This document shows positions 8,086-18,000 of a stretch of 64,000 bases of DNA, piece by piece. The notes under the pieces are model-generated. The model was not told where the DNA came from. It was given only the letters and a program-made list of their open reading frames with translations, and did no database searches. The position numbers and the translations under genes were made by a program. Position 1 is the stretch's first letter. Each line of letters begins with the position of its first letter. The stretch lies in the NCBI GenBank assembly GCA_964432985.1, contig CAYSPT010000008.1, positions 57,986 through 121,985 of the forward strand, read 5' to 3'. This DNA is from CAYSPT01 sp964432985 (GTDB lineage Bacteria; Muiribacteriota; CAYSPT01).

Positions 8086-9305
8086 GAGGACTTGGCACCT
8101 TCCATTTGGGTAATTTCCAGGGACAATAAGGTTATGTCATCACCCGGCTTCTCGTCACCTATCCACGAGTGAAACGTCTCCATGACCGATGACGCGCAAC
8201 TTTCAAGATCGAGTGTCCTTCCGACCCGCACCAGGTCGGACATCTTTTCGATATCAAAAGAGCGTTCCCCGTCAGTGTTCTTGGCTTCCAATATACCGTC
8301 TGAAATGAGAAAGAGACGGGTGCCCGGCTGCACCTTCCGGGTGTCCAGTTCATACTGGACATGGTCCACGAGACCTACCGGGTAGTTCCCCATACTCCAC
8401 ACCGTTACGGAGCCGTCGGGGGCGCACTCCAGAAGAGGCGGATGACCGGCATTAGTGTAACAGACTGTTCCGTCCGAGCTGTTGAAGATCCCGTAGATCA
8501 TGGTGAAAAACTGGCATTTATCAAGGTTGGTCTGAAAACGCTCGTTGAGTATTTTTGTTACGTCGGCAGGAGTTCTCAGCCTGCCCGAATCATCAGTCAC
8601 CAGCTCGCTTCCGCTGGCCCGGTACGTGAGAAGCTGGCTCAGGGTCACCGAGAGCAGTGCCGCTTTTACGCCGTGTCCGGAGACGTCGAGAATGAAAAAT
8701 CCCGTGTGAGAGTCGTCCAGAGGAAATACATTGAGCAAATCTCCTCCAAGCCGGTCGCAGGGCTCGAAACGCCAGGCGGCACGCACACCTTTCAGTGCAA
8801 CAGCCGGGTCGGGCAGTAAGCTGCACTGCATCTTGCGGGCCTCTTCCAGATCCTCGGTCAAGGCCTGAAGCAGCTTGTGCATTTCCCGTTCGTGGGCCTT
8901 GACCTTGTCCATCTCCTGCTTCAGCCTTATGGCCGACCTGATTCTGGCCGTGAGCTCCACTTCATCGGCGGGCTTGGCAATGTAATCCATGGCCCCGGCT
9001 TCAAAAGCTTCCTTCAGGCTGGTCAGGTCAGTTCGTCCGGTAACCATGATCACGGGAGTGTCCGCCAACTCCTGGCAGCTCTTTATCCGTCGGCAGGCTT
9101 CGGTGCCGCTGATCCCCGGCAGCATGACATCGAGGAGAATGACGTCCACTTCGGATGGAAGGCTTCCGGGGTGTTCAAGACCGAGTTTCCGAAAGGCTTC
9201 GGGGGCGGATTCCACCGACACCACTTCGGTGTATCCGGCTTCTTTCAACATATATTCCAGAAAGAACCGGTCGTCAGCCGAGTCATCCACTATGAGAATG
9301 CTCAT
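8082..9305 (-). CDS. Receiver-linked PP2C (RsbU/SpoIIE-type) phosphatase
   Basis: 407 aa. Receiver at residues 1-125 (VDDSADD, Asp59 in ILLDVMLPG, KPADE), a coiled-coil linker at about 125-165, then a PPM/SpoIIE phosphatase domain at 170-400. The metal-binding motifs are CDRLGGDLLNV, ILDVSGHGVKAAL, ISDGILEA and KPGDDITLL. Such proteins dephosphorylate anti-sigma-factor antagonists in partner switching when their receiver is phosphorylated. It is first in a three-gene operon with an Rcp1-like receiver and a hybrid kinase. No anti-sigma or antagonist gene lies in the window, so the target is elsewhere. The promoter is at 9357-9385. Confidence 0.93.
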   Translation of the reverse strand: MSILIVDDSADDRFFLEYMLKEAGYTEVVSVESAPEAFRKLGLEHPGSLPSEVDVILLDVMLPGISGTEACRRIKSCQELADTPVIMVTGRTDLTSLKEAFEAGAMDYIAKPADEVELTARIRSAIRLKQEMDKVKAHEREMHKLLQALTEDLEEARKMQCSLLPDPAVALKGVRAAWRFEPCDRLGGDLLNVFPLDDSHTGFFILDVSGHGVKAALLSVTLSQLLTYRASGSELVTDDSGRLRTPADVTKILNERFQTNLDKCQFFTMIYGIFNSSDGTVCYTNAGHPPLLECAPDGSVTVWSMGNYPVGLVDHVQYELDTRKVQPGTRLFLISDGILEAKNTDGERSFDIEKMSDLVRVGRTLDLESCASSVMETFHSWIGDEKPGDDITLLSLEITQMEGAKSS

Positions 9306-9356
9306 GGTGGAGTAAACCCCCTATTATTTTTTTATATTGTTTGCTATATATGAAAT

Positions 9357-9385
9357 AGTATAGGGCTGATAGAGAATAGTGTCAA
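9357..9385 (-). promoter_or_regulatory. Sigma70-type promoter of the signalling operon
   Basis: On the minus strand TTGACA, 17 nt, TATACT. Position and spacing are near ideal, and the start of transcription would fall about 45 nt before the phosphatase start codon. Confidence 0.75.
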
Positions 9386-9483
9386 GCAGATGGCTCGTTA
9401 GAGCTTAGAGTGTGCTCGCTGTAGTAGCGTCCGGAAATAAGTCAGCCCATCATCGTTTGACCATGAAAAAACGGCTGACCGCC

Positions 9484-10680
9484 TTAGTCGAATACGATCT
9501 CCCTGATCTGGCTGCTGATCGGTCCTTCGAGACAGGCCGTCAACTGCTCCCATTTACTCTTGAGAACACGGTAGTCCTCCAGGACCTGCTCCGAAGACGA
9601 ATCAAGCATCCAGCATAGCCTGATCGTCTTGAGACACTCCCGGCGCTCCTGCTCCCGCCCCTCCTGTTCATAGTCCTCCGCCAGCAGGGTGCAGGTCTCT
9701 TTAATGCGCTCGGACAGGTCGTCTCCCAGAAATTCAGCCGGGTAAGGTCTAAGTTGCCTGAGTACATCGGGACGGCTCTTCAGTTTTTTCCGTTCGTAGG
9801 TGAACCTCAGGGCGTCTTCTCTCACCTGCCGCCACAGCTGGTTCGTGTTGTCAGGAGGATCGTGCTCCATAGACAGCTTGTTATCCAGATAAAAGTTGGT
9901 CGAGAACAGCTTGGCGTTGATCAGGTAATCGATATCCTCACCCCGGGTAATCTTCGGATCGAAGGGAACCTTGTGGAAAAGATCCCGGTGAAGCGCCATA
10001 CAACCGCCAAAAGCAAACGGCGTCTTTTTGAGCCGGGGCGGTCCGGTGATGGTCTGGACAAATGCCCTGTTCATGGAATCGGTCTTATCCCAGAGGCGGT
10101 TCCACGAATGCTTCCGAGGTTTAAGAAGATATTCCCCGTTGTAGGTATAGTAGCCGCATACGGCTTGCACCCGTTCGCCGTCAACATCCTGTCCGAGGTT
10201 CTCCCGGATTTTGCTGAGAAAAGCCGGGTCGTTGAACATCTGGTCATCATCGATGAATACGGCCAGGTCGGCCTCAAAAGCACAGGCCAGCAGCAGTCCC
10301 GTGTTCCTGATGCCCGGATACCCGCTGAAGGATACCAGATGTTCGAATTCCTCAAGCCGGTTCCGCGACAGGATATCATGTACGTGCCGCATCTGTGCCG
10401 CACCGAAGTAGGCGGTTTCGAATTCGGCGGGGACTGCTTTCAGCCTGGGCATGATCACACGATCCACGGCCGATTCTAAGGCAGTCTCCTGTCCCGTCGG
10501 CACACCGATTACCACCAGGGAAAAATCTTTGTCGTACAAAACACCGGTGCTTTTCAGAAGCCAGTCCAGCGTGCCCTCCTGGTCCAGGCACGTGGGGTGG
10601 TCGAAGACGATGTCCCCTGGCCTGCTTCCCTCAGACTCCCGGCGGGTCCAGTAAGAAGGAACGATAAGTAGTGTTTTCAT
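9484..10680 (-). CDS. GT-A fold (family 2-like) glycosyltransferase
   Basis: 398 aa from the ATG at 10680. A TTG at 10713 extends the frame by 11 residues, but the protein begins naturally at MKTLLIVPSYWTRR. The acidic metal/nucleotide motif VFIDDDQMF is the DxD of a GT-A fold. KTPFAFGGCMALHRDLF and ITRGEDIDYLI correspond to the acceptor loop and the ED catalytic-base region of GT2 enzymes. There are no membrane spans, and the C-terminal 100 residues are charged and helical. It probably transfers a sugar from a nucleotide-sugar to a glycan or protein; the acceptor is unknown. It follows the YiiX-like gene by 39 nt and is likely cotranscribed. Confidence 0.8.
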   Translation of the reverse strand: MKTLLIVPSYWTRRESEGSRPGDIVFDHPTCLDQEGTLDWLLKSTGVLYDKDFSLVVIGVPTGQETALESAVDRVIMPRLKAVPAEFETAYFGAAQMRHVHDILSRNRLEEFEHLVSFSGYPGIRNTGLLLACAFEADLAVFIDDDQMFNDPAFLSKIRENLGQDVDGERVQAVCGYYTYNGEYLLKPRKHSWNRLWDKTDSMNRAFVQTITGPPRLKKTPFAFGGCMALHRDLFHKVPFDPKITRGEDIDYLINAKLFSTNFYLDNKLSMEHDPPDNTNQLWRQVREDALRFTYERKKLKSRPDVLRQLRPYPAEFLGDDLSERIKETCTLLAEDYEQEGREQERRECLKTIRLCWMLDSSSEQVLEDYRVLKSKWEQLTACLEGPISSQIREIVFD

Positions 10681-10719
10681 GGTCGATACAATTTCATCTA
10701 TTACCGGCTGCAAAGACTA

Positions 10720-12423
10720 TCAGTGACGGAGCCGCTTCGCTGCATCGCCGGGACCGGCTTCCAGAAGACCCTGCCAGGTGTGCGACTGCCTGAATTCGGA
10801 CTCGGTCCCCTCAATCGCCATCTGTTCGTGCTCCAGTCCTTTGACAAAATGGATATACTCGAGTTGTGAAGAGTGAGTTTCGGATTCTTCGGCGTAGGTT
10901 CTGGCCATCCCGTTGGCCTGGACCACTTTCTTGCCGAAGGGAATCTCCTCCAGCGGAAATTTCAATCCCAGCTTTTCCAGATCTCCCGCATAAGCTTTGG
11001 CCACGAATTCGGTGCAGAACACCGTATTGTCGTCGCGGAAGTTAAAATCGTAATCGTACGCACTGCCCCAGAAGGTCAATGCGTGAATGACTGTTTTAGC
11101 TTTCTCCAGCCGAGGCAGCCGGGGCCGCACTACTCCTACAAAATCAGCGGCCAAAGACTCGTAGGCCGAACTAAACACCACGCCGTCCCGGATAGACTCG
11201 ATTACCCGGTTGGGCTTGTGATCGTGGTGGTTAGGGGCTTTCCAGGTCGAAGCGGCGTCAGGATACTTGCGGGTGATGTAGTCACCGAATCCTTCGTATC
11301 CCAGCAGAGAAAAGTACGAGCGGATCTCGGGTTGGTCAAAATACTCGCAGGCCTGATCGAATGTCCCGATATACAAACCGGCATGGGGCCAGAACCCGGG
11401 AATGAATATGTTGCTGAGATACCAGTTGCGGCGCTCGAAAAAGATATCACCGGGTTGCATGTGCGAAACGATACCGCCGATCTGCTCGTCCGTTATCAGG
11501 TAGATGTCCTTGCGGTAGACTTTGGTGTCTCCCAGAAAGTTGGAGACCGTGGTCAGAACCGGATAGTACAGTTTGAAGAGGAAACCAAAACTCGGCGCTG
11601 AAATGACCGCTTTGAACCAGCTGTGATCTTCGCGAAGTTCCTCGATTACTGCTTCCAGTATCCACCGGGTCCCGGTCCAAAACCGGTACATCCATTGCTG
11701 GGCGTCGATGAAATTCGCGGTTTGGCCACTGTAGAAAGTATCCATATAGGACCGCTGCCGCTTGTGGAAATACATGAGCCGGGCCATGGCGAAACGGCTA
11801 ACCAGCCGCCGTTTAAGCAGATCGTAACAACCCTCCGGCAGGTGTTCCTCCGGGCAGGCCGAGTTAAGAAGGGAGCGAAGTTGCTCTGACCCGCCAGTCA
11901 GGTGTAAAAACCTCGATCCGTAGATGAACTTGGCTGCGTGTGCCACCACACCCAGGAAATACCCTTCGAAATACCTGTCCTTGCGATTGGCGATCATGTC
12001 CAGAAAATCGCGTTCGTACCGCTCGGCATACCGGTGAAGTCGATCGAGGCTCCGGAAGAAAACAGCCCAGTCCTTCTGGATCCGCTGCCGCTCGGTAACC
12101 GAGATGTAGGTCGTTTCATCTGCGGCCTTCTTGAAAAGGTTTTCCTGATTTTCCAGGTAATTGATCAAGCTGTCGGCGCGGGAGGCTTCGAACTTGACCA
12201 GTTCGAGGTCTTCTTTAACTACCCGGGTAAAAAGACCGGGATCCGATTCAGCCAGGTCGAACAGCGGATTGCGGGTCTGGGCGTTGGATTGGTGAAACTC
12301 CTCGAAGTAGCTGTCGAGATACGCTTCTTCTTCAGCCCGCCCCTGGGCAGAAAGCGGCGGCAGAAGCGCAGCGCAGAAGACCGCCATACCGACGACTGCC
12401 AAAAGCAATGTTCGTTTACTCAC
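10720..12423 (-). CDS. Secreted YiiX/YebB-type (NlpC/P60 permuted papain-fold) hydrolase
   Basis: 567 aa, GTG start with GGGAG about 10 nt upstream. Signal peptide at residues 1-26 (AALLPPLSAQG). A helical region of about 300 residues is followed by the YiiX domain: QPGDIFFERRNWYLSNIF, the catalytic-type His in FWPHAGLYIG, and the Cys in FCTEFVAKAY near residue 480. In this family the order of His and Cys is permuted relative to papain. Members are thought to hydrolyse amide, thioester or ester bonds in the envelope. The long N-terminal region is not recognised. It is followed by the GT2-like gene. The promoter is at 12475-12503. Confidence 0.8.
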   Translation of the reverse strand: MSKRTLLLAVVGMAVFCAALLPPLSAQGRAEEEAYLDSYFEEFHQSNAQTRNPLFDLAESDPGLFTRVVKEDLELVKFEASRADSLINYLENQENLFKKAADETTYISVTERQRIQKDWAVFFRSLDRLHRYAERYERDFLDMIANRKDRYFEGYFLGVVAHAAKFIYGSRFLHLTGGSEQLRSLLNSACPEEHLPEGCYDLLKRRLVSRFAMARLMYFHKRQRSYMDTFYSGQTANFIDAQQWMYRFWTGTRWILEAVIEELREDHSWFKAVISAPSFGFLFKLYYPVLTTVSNFLGDTKVYRKDIYLITDEQIGGIVSHMQPGDIFFERRNWYLSNIFIPGFWPHAGLYIGTFDQACEYFDQPEIRSYFSLLGYEGFGDYITRKYPDAASTWKAPNHHDHKPNRVIESIRDGVVFSSAYESLAADFVGVVRPRLPRLEKAKTVIHALTFWGSAYDYDFNFRDDNTVFCTEFVAKAYAGDLEKLGLKFPLEEIPFGKKVVQANGMARTYAEESETHSSQLEYIHFVKGLEHEQMAIEGTESEFRQSHTWQGLLEAGPGDAAKRLRH

Positions 12424-12474
12424 ATCATTTCATCTCCCGAATTTATAATAGTATTTGAGCAATTATGTATAACA

Positions 12475-12503
12475 ATTGTAGGCAACAATGGAACAATCGT
12501 CAA
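12475..12503 (-). promoter_or_regulatory. Candidate sigma70-type promoter for the YiiX-like gene
   Basis: On the minus strand TTGACG, 17 nt, TACAAT: 5/6 in each hexamer with ideal spacing. It lies about 50 nt before the GTG start. Confidence 0.6.
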
Positions 12504-12631
12504 CCTGGAAATTAAACTTGCCAGAAAAATGTTAATTATTAGTGTATACTAACGGGGAAAATCATAGTAATCGGTTTATAGTGGATGTGAATCCAGTTCC
12601 TGATCGGAACATGATGAAAGGAGCAGATCAC

Positions 12632-13330
12632 GTGTCATCATCGCAAACCCGGCAGTTCGGTGATCCCGTGTGGGAAAAGCTGTTTGGGAAAGAAAACTGG
12701 GGCGGAAGTTATCCCTCCGAAGAAGCTGTCCGGTTTATAGCCAGAGCCAAAAAAATGCTCGGACCGGACAGGAACTGGGCGCTTGATATCGGCTGCGGTA
12801 AAGGCGCCTGCGCCTGGATGATGGCCCGAGAAGGGCTTCGTGTGAGCTGCATCGACGGCTCGCCAAGCGCCGTCGAGTCCCTGTCAGCAACCTTCACTAG
12901 ATTTAAAGTAACACAAAAACCAGAAATTATTCTAGGCGACATAACCAGACCGGATGCACACATAAAACAGGGGGAGCGGTTCGACATTTTTCTCGACCAT
13001 TATTCTCTGTATTCAAATCTGCTTTCCGACATCAAGCGCGCTTACAAGCAGTACCTCAGGTTAGCACGTCCCGGCGCCTTGCTGTTGACTTGCTGTTTCG
13101 GAAAAAGCACCACCGGATTCGGAACGGGGACACGGCTCACCAGCAACAGTTACCACAACATCCCCCAGGGGCCGCTGGCCAAACGGGGCACGGTTACATT
13201 TTTCACCCAGGACGAGCTGCAGGACATCCTGTGCAATACAGGATACAACCTGGTGTACAGCGAAGTAATAACAATAGCGGTGAAACGGGAGCGGATTGAA
13301 AAAATAGTAATAGCAGCACGCTGCCCTTAG
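12632..13330 (+). CDS. Class I SAM-dependent methyltransferase
   Basis: 232 aa from GTG at 12632, chosen because AAAGGAG lies 8 nt upstream; the frame is open back to 12542 but without a ribosome site. The SAM-binding motif I is ALDIGCGKGACAWMM (about residues 50-65), motif II VSCIDGSPSAVE, and an acidic FDIFLDHYSLYSNL stands in the motif IV position. It resembles small-molecule methyltransferases of the Methyltransf_11/25 type. The substrate cannot be deduced. The gene is divergent from the YiiX-like gene and convergent with the C39-like gene. Confidence 0.82.
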   Translation: MSSSQTRQFGDPVWEKLFGKENWGGSYPSEEAVRFIARAKKMLGPDRNWALDIGCGKGACAWMMAREGLRVSCIDGSPSAVESLSATFTRFKVTQKPEIILGDITRPDAHIKQGERFDIFLDHYSLYSNLLSDIKRAYKQYLRLARPGALLLTCCFGKSTTGFGTGTRLTSNSYHNIPQGPLAKRGTVTFFTQDELQDILCNTGYNLVYSEVITIAVKRERIEKIVIAARCP

Positions 13331-13393
13331 AACGTGCCTTCTATTTCACAAATGCCCCTGGTCCGGAAACTCGTGCACCCGGTGGGGTAACCT

Positions 13394-14780
13394 CTATTTC
13401 TGCACCACGATACATCTGCGGCTGCGCCCGTCCCAGTCGGCCAGAAACGCCGAGCGGGACATCTCGCGGCGAACACCTTTGTAGTAGGGATCATTGAGAA
13501 TCACCCTGTCGCCTTCCAGCCCGACCAGCACCATGTAATGCCCGTACTTGTACGAGACATCGACGTTTACAATGACTGGCTTTCCCTCGTTGAGCCGAGC
13601 TTCCAGGAATTCGAAATCACAGGAGGTTTTTATATAGGTACCGGGAAAACCATGTTTATTGGCATCACTGACGATAGAGGTGGAGTAGGTCCCGGTGTGC
13701 CCTTTCCAGTCGTAGATCCGGTTGGCAATATCCCGGGTGCTTTCGTTGCGGCCGTAGTAAGTGTAAATCATTCTCAACGAGGTCGGACCGCACCACGAGT
13801 AGCCCAGCCGTCCGTTTTCGGGTTCGAGCTGACTTATCCGGGGGGTTTTTAACACTGCCGAGCGACGGCGAAGCCGATCCTCTTCCGCCGTCTGTCGGGC
13901 GTCGGTTTCGGCTTTTTTCAACGCGGCAATTTTATCGTCGAGATGGTCCATGTGCTTATCTACCACCCCGGGTGGGACTCCCGATTTGAGCAGGTTATCA
14001 AGCACCTGGCCCTTTTTCTTTTCCGCCGTGGCGCTGTGGCCGGTCTGCATGGCCATGATCTTTTCAAGATCCTGCATGGCCCGGTTGTAGGAATCACGGC
14101 ACGCTTGCTGCACCTCACGGCGCATTTGCTGCCGGATACCTGCACCCTCGCGGGCCATTTTGTAGTGCTGGTATATGGTATTTGGTAAAGAGAGAAGATT
14201 TCGCACAGAAAATTCCACCGTCGGGCTGGTCAGGAAAAACAGGTTGCAGAAATCTCCGAAGACCAGACGGGTATCCGTAAACCGCCCCTTGATCCGGTTC
14301 CAAAACGTTGGTTTTCCGTCGAAGAGGAAATCGTACTCAGTGGAGTAATCTGTATAATCCCCAAAGTAATCTGTATAATCCCCAAAGTAATCTGTATAAT
14401 CCCCAAAGTAATCTGTATANNNNNNNNNNNNNNNNNNNNNNNNNNNNNNNNNNNNNNNNNNNNNNNNNNNNNNNNNNNNNNNNNNNNNNNNNNNNNNNNN
14501 NNNNNNNNNNNNNNNNNNNATCCCCAAAGTAATCTGTATCGTCCCCAAAGTAATCTGCATCGTCCCCAAAGTAATCTGCATCGTCCCCAAAAGAATCAAC
14601 TGTAGCTCCGACAGTTCCCCCGAACTGTTCCTCTCGGGCGGGTTCCCGGCCATCCCTGATCGATTCGAGCAGGTCAGAACCCCGGGCAGCGCCGCCGAAA
14701 GCCATACACATTACACTCAGGCACAGCACCACAAAAAGAACGGCTCTTGGGTTATCAGTTTTTTTAAGCATTGTTACCAT
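13394..14780 (-). CDS. Secreted C39-like papain-fold peptidase with heptapeptide repeats (split by assembly gap)
   Basis: This is one gene interrupted by a run of 100 N. The N-terminal part has a signal peptide (FVVLCLSVMCMAFGGAARG), then DADYFGD/DTDYFGD repeats running into the gap. The other side continues with (DYTDYFG)n, a charged helical region, and a C-terminal Peptidase_C39_2 domain. The catalytic Cys lies in SWCGPTSLRMIYTYYG, His in KYGHYMVLVG and Asp in VILNDPYYKG. As printed, the two halves are in different frames only because the gap is written as 100 N. Removing it, or replacing it with any multiple of 21 nt, joins the repeat and restores the frame. The start is ATG 14780. C39 proteases cleave double-glycine leaders when fused to ABC transporters; here the domain is free and secreted, so its substrate is unknown. 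Confidence 0.8.
14341..14590 (-). repeat. 21-bp tandem array encoding DYTDYFG heptapeptides
   Basis: The unit on the plus strand is CCCCAAAGTAATCTGTATAAT. At least three copies lie left of the gap and three slightly diverged copies (TGTATCG, TGCATCG endings) to its right. The array is in frame and codes Asp/Tyr/Phe/Gly-rich repeats. The true copy number is hidden by the gap. Confidence 0.9.
14420..14519. other. Assembly gap of 100 N
   Basis: Exactly 100 N, the conventional length for a gap of unknown size. It lies inside the 21-bp repeat. The left flank ends CTGTATA and the right flank begins ATCCCC, which fit together as one continuous unit. Confidence 0.97.
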
Positions 14781-15002
14781 GTGACACTTCACCCCTGTCT
14801 ACCCGTCACATAGTTTTATGTATCACTCATCATGTTAGTTTCAATTTTTCCTGCCCTGGTCACATTTTTTCTTATTTTTAACAAATTTTCTTATAAGTGA
14901 GTGTATTTTGAAGCAGCTATGGAATGAAGAACCAGCCACCTCTGGGGGTTTTACTCCCCGGCACGCTGGCTAAAAACAAATAACCGGTATATACTATGTC
15001 CA
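14781..15002. other. Divergent intergenic region, AT-rich
   Basis: No gene is seen. It must hold the promoters of the leftward C39-like gene and the rightward kinase. A TATACT at 14990-14995 could be the -10 of the kinase gene, but its -35 (TGGCTA at 17 nt) is weak. On the minus strand TTGAAA, 16 nt, TACATA is a weak option for the C39-like gene. Confidence 0.4.
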
Positions 15003-15066
15003 TTAACCTGAATAATTCACGAATGTTCGAGCCGCAGCAGACTGGTTTGTGAATTATTCGGATTAA
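15003..15066 (+). promoter_or_regulatory. Long inverted repeat just upstream of the kinase start
   Basis: Left arm 15003-15020 and right arm 15049-15066 pair at 16 of 18 positions (core GAATAATTCAC / GTGAATTATTC is perfect), enclosing a 28-nt loop. The right arm ends 7 nt before the GAGGAG ribosome site. It could be an operator for a dimeric regulator or an RNA hairpin controlling translation. There is no U-tract, so it is not a typical terminator. Confidence 0.65.
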
Positions 15067-15085
15067 CTGTGATGAGGAGCCGGTT

Positions 15086-18000
15086 ATGGCACTGGATGAT
15101 ATTGTATTCGACCTTGAGAATCCTATCGAGGCAACCAGGATACGGGCTGTCGTCCGCCTGGTGAGATCCAGCGATATCCGTTCCATCTCATATCTCGAAC
15201 GGGTGGCGGAGAACGATGAGAGCGCCCAGATACGCTACCTGGCCCGGAAAGGGCTCAAGCTCCTCAAGGATAAAGCGCTGGACGATGAACGCAGGCGAAT
15301 CGAAGTAGAGTATTTAACCGGCGATATGGAGCAGACAATTGATGCGCTGGTTTCCTCTCACGATCAGGATGACCGCCGGCGGGGCTTCCGCCTGGCAGCC
15401 CACTTGCACGATTCTGCTCTCTTCCCTGTGCTTCAGAACGCCTACCTGCGTGAAGAGAGTACCTTTCTCAAACCTATGATGCTCAACGCCATGATCGCCG
15501 TGGGGGAGGAAAGAGCCCGGAATCATGTCATTGATGCCCTGGACAGCCAGGAGCACCGCCTGCGGGCCTGTGCGGTGGAAGCGGCAGGTCTGCTGAAAGA
15601 CAGCGAACTCCTGGACCGGGTAGTGCCCTTGTTGCAGGACGAAGATAACCGGGTGGCTGCAAACGCCATCCTGGCCCTCAAGGACTACGGATCCATACAG
15701 GTGCTGGAACTGCTCAAGGAGATGCTGAGCTCCGCCGATGTCAACCGGCGGGATTCAGCGGCCTTCGCCCTGGCCGAAATAGGATGGGAAGAGGCGCTCC
15801 CGCTGCTGGTGCAGGCCAGCCGTGATGAAAAGAAAACCGTCAGGATCAAAGCGGTCAGAGGATTGGAACGCCTGGCAGCAACCGGGCATACTGAGGCCAG
15901 GGACGTGCTGCAAAAAGTCAGCGTGGATGATGAAGAAGGCCTGGCGGATTACTTTACCCTGGCCCTGACTGATCCCGCGGTTAAATACCTGGCGCACGAG
16001 GATTTCAATGTCCGACTTTCAGCGGTGAAGGAAACGGTGAGAACCGGAGACAAAACCAGGCTGCCAGCCCTGAAAGAAGCACTTAAAAGGGAACGTGACA
16101 CCTTCGTAAAATCAGCACTAGTACGAGCCATCGGGGAACTGGGCGGCGAAGATGACTGTGAAGCGGTGCTTCCCTTTTTAGTCGACCGTGAGTCACGAGT
16201 GCGGGCCAATGCGGTTGAGGCAATAGGTTTAATAGGGGAACATGAACGTCTCCGGTCGCTGCTGCCGTCACTGCAAGACAACAACAACCGTGTCAGGGCC
16301 AATGCCGTGGTGGCTTTAAAAGACGAGTACCCGCAGCAGGCCATTGAGGCCTTGAGAGCCATGGCTATAAACCAGGATGTACGGATGAAGCTCAGCGCCG
16401 CCTACGCCTGCTTTGAAATGGGAACCGGCGAGGCCATCAAGATCCTGGGAACTCTGGGGCGGGACAAAGACCTGCGCGTGGCTGAAAAAGCTCATTCATC
16501 ACTGGAAATTCTCAAGGACCAGGGAAACACCGATGCAGTCAAAATGATTCAGGTAATCGATCGTGAACATGACGAATTGTCATCCATTGATTCGTTCGTT
16601 GCGTTTGATGACGGATCGATTATCCAGCTCACGCCACCACCGGACACAGTTGGTGATGATGATTTATTGGAGCAATCGGCACCGGGGATCTCATCTCTGT
16701 CAATCAGCTCCCGGATCGGAATCAAGACGGAAATCGATTTAAGAGCGCTGGAGCAGGAAGATGGATCCCAAAAACCTGAGTCCCGGGGAGAAACCGGTCT
16801 CCCGTCAACCACGGATCCTGCGGACTCTTCCGCATGGGAATCTCACCCGGCGGCCAAGCCCCTGAAGGACACCAAGGAGAAATACGTCGTTCTCGGTGAA
16901 GTCGGCCGCGGCGGTATGGGGGTCATCCTCAACGCAGTGGATACCGATATCCGGCGTGAGGTGGCCATGAAAGTTATCACCGGTAAGCGGAAAGCTTCCC
17001 GGCAATACACCGAACGGTTCGTTGAAGAGGCCCAGGTCCAGGGGCAGCTGGAACATCCCAATATCTGCCCGGTGCACGAACTGGGAATAGACGGGGACGG
17101 ACGCATTTTCTTCACTATGAAAATGGTGCGGGGAAGCTCCCTGGCCGCCACCATCAAAAGAAGCAGGAAAGATCCCGGTTCCTCCGACGCACACCGGCTT
17201 ACCGAAACCCTGAACATGTTTTTGAAGATACTGGACGGAATCGCTTTCGCCCACTCCCGGGGAGTCATCCACCGGGACCTGAAGCCGGACAACATCATGG
17301 TTGGGGATTTTGGCGAAGTCTATGTCATGGACTGGGGGCTGGCAAAGATAGTCGGGGTGGAAGATGACCGGTGCGTCGGCCTGGTTATCACCGACCGGGT
17401 GGAGGATACGGACGTCATGAAAACCATGTCCGGCTCCGTGGTGGGAACTCCCTCCTACATGCCGCCTGAGCAGGCAAAAGGGGCGGTGGAGGACATGGAT
17501 GAGTGCTCCGATATTTACTCTCTGGGAGCTCTGCTGTATGAACTGCTGACCCTGAAGCCCCCGTTCAGCGGAAGAACTCCCTGGGAAATCCTACGCAAGG
17601 TGAACAACCGTCCCCCGATGCCGCCGTCACAGCGGGCTCCGGAGCGCCATATCCCTCCGGAACTCGACGCGGTGATGATGAAATGCTTGGAAAAGAGAAG
17701 GGAAAACCGTTACCAGAATGTGCAGGAATTGAAGAGAGAAATCGAACTGTTCCTTTCCGGCCGGCCCATCGAAGCCATCGATTACAGCTTGTGGCAAATC
17801 TTCCGCAAATGGGTGGACCGGAACCGGATCCTGGCAGCCTCATCCCTGATCGTGGTCATGGTTATCATTATCGCCGCTTCAGTATACCAGGTGAATATGT
17901 CCAAAGCCATGAACACCATAAAGGAAGAGAGGGATCGGGCCGAAAAGCAGCGGCAACTGGCCGTCAAGCAGGAGGAAGAAGCGCAAAAACAGCGGGACAT

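Noticed and set aside
14341..14590. CRISPR-like array around the assembly gap
   Set aside because: Units are contiguous with no unique spacers, have an in-frame 21-nt period, and no cas genes are present.
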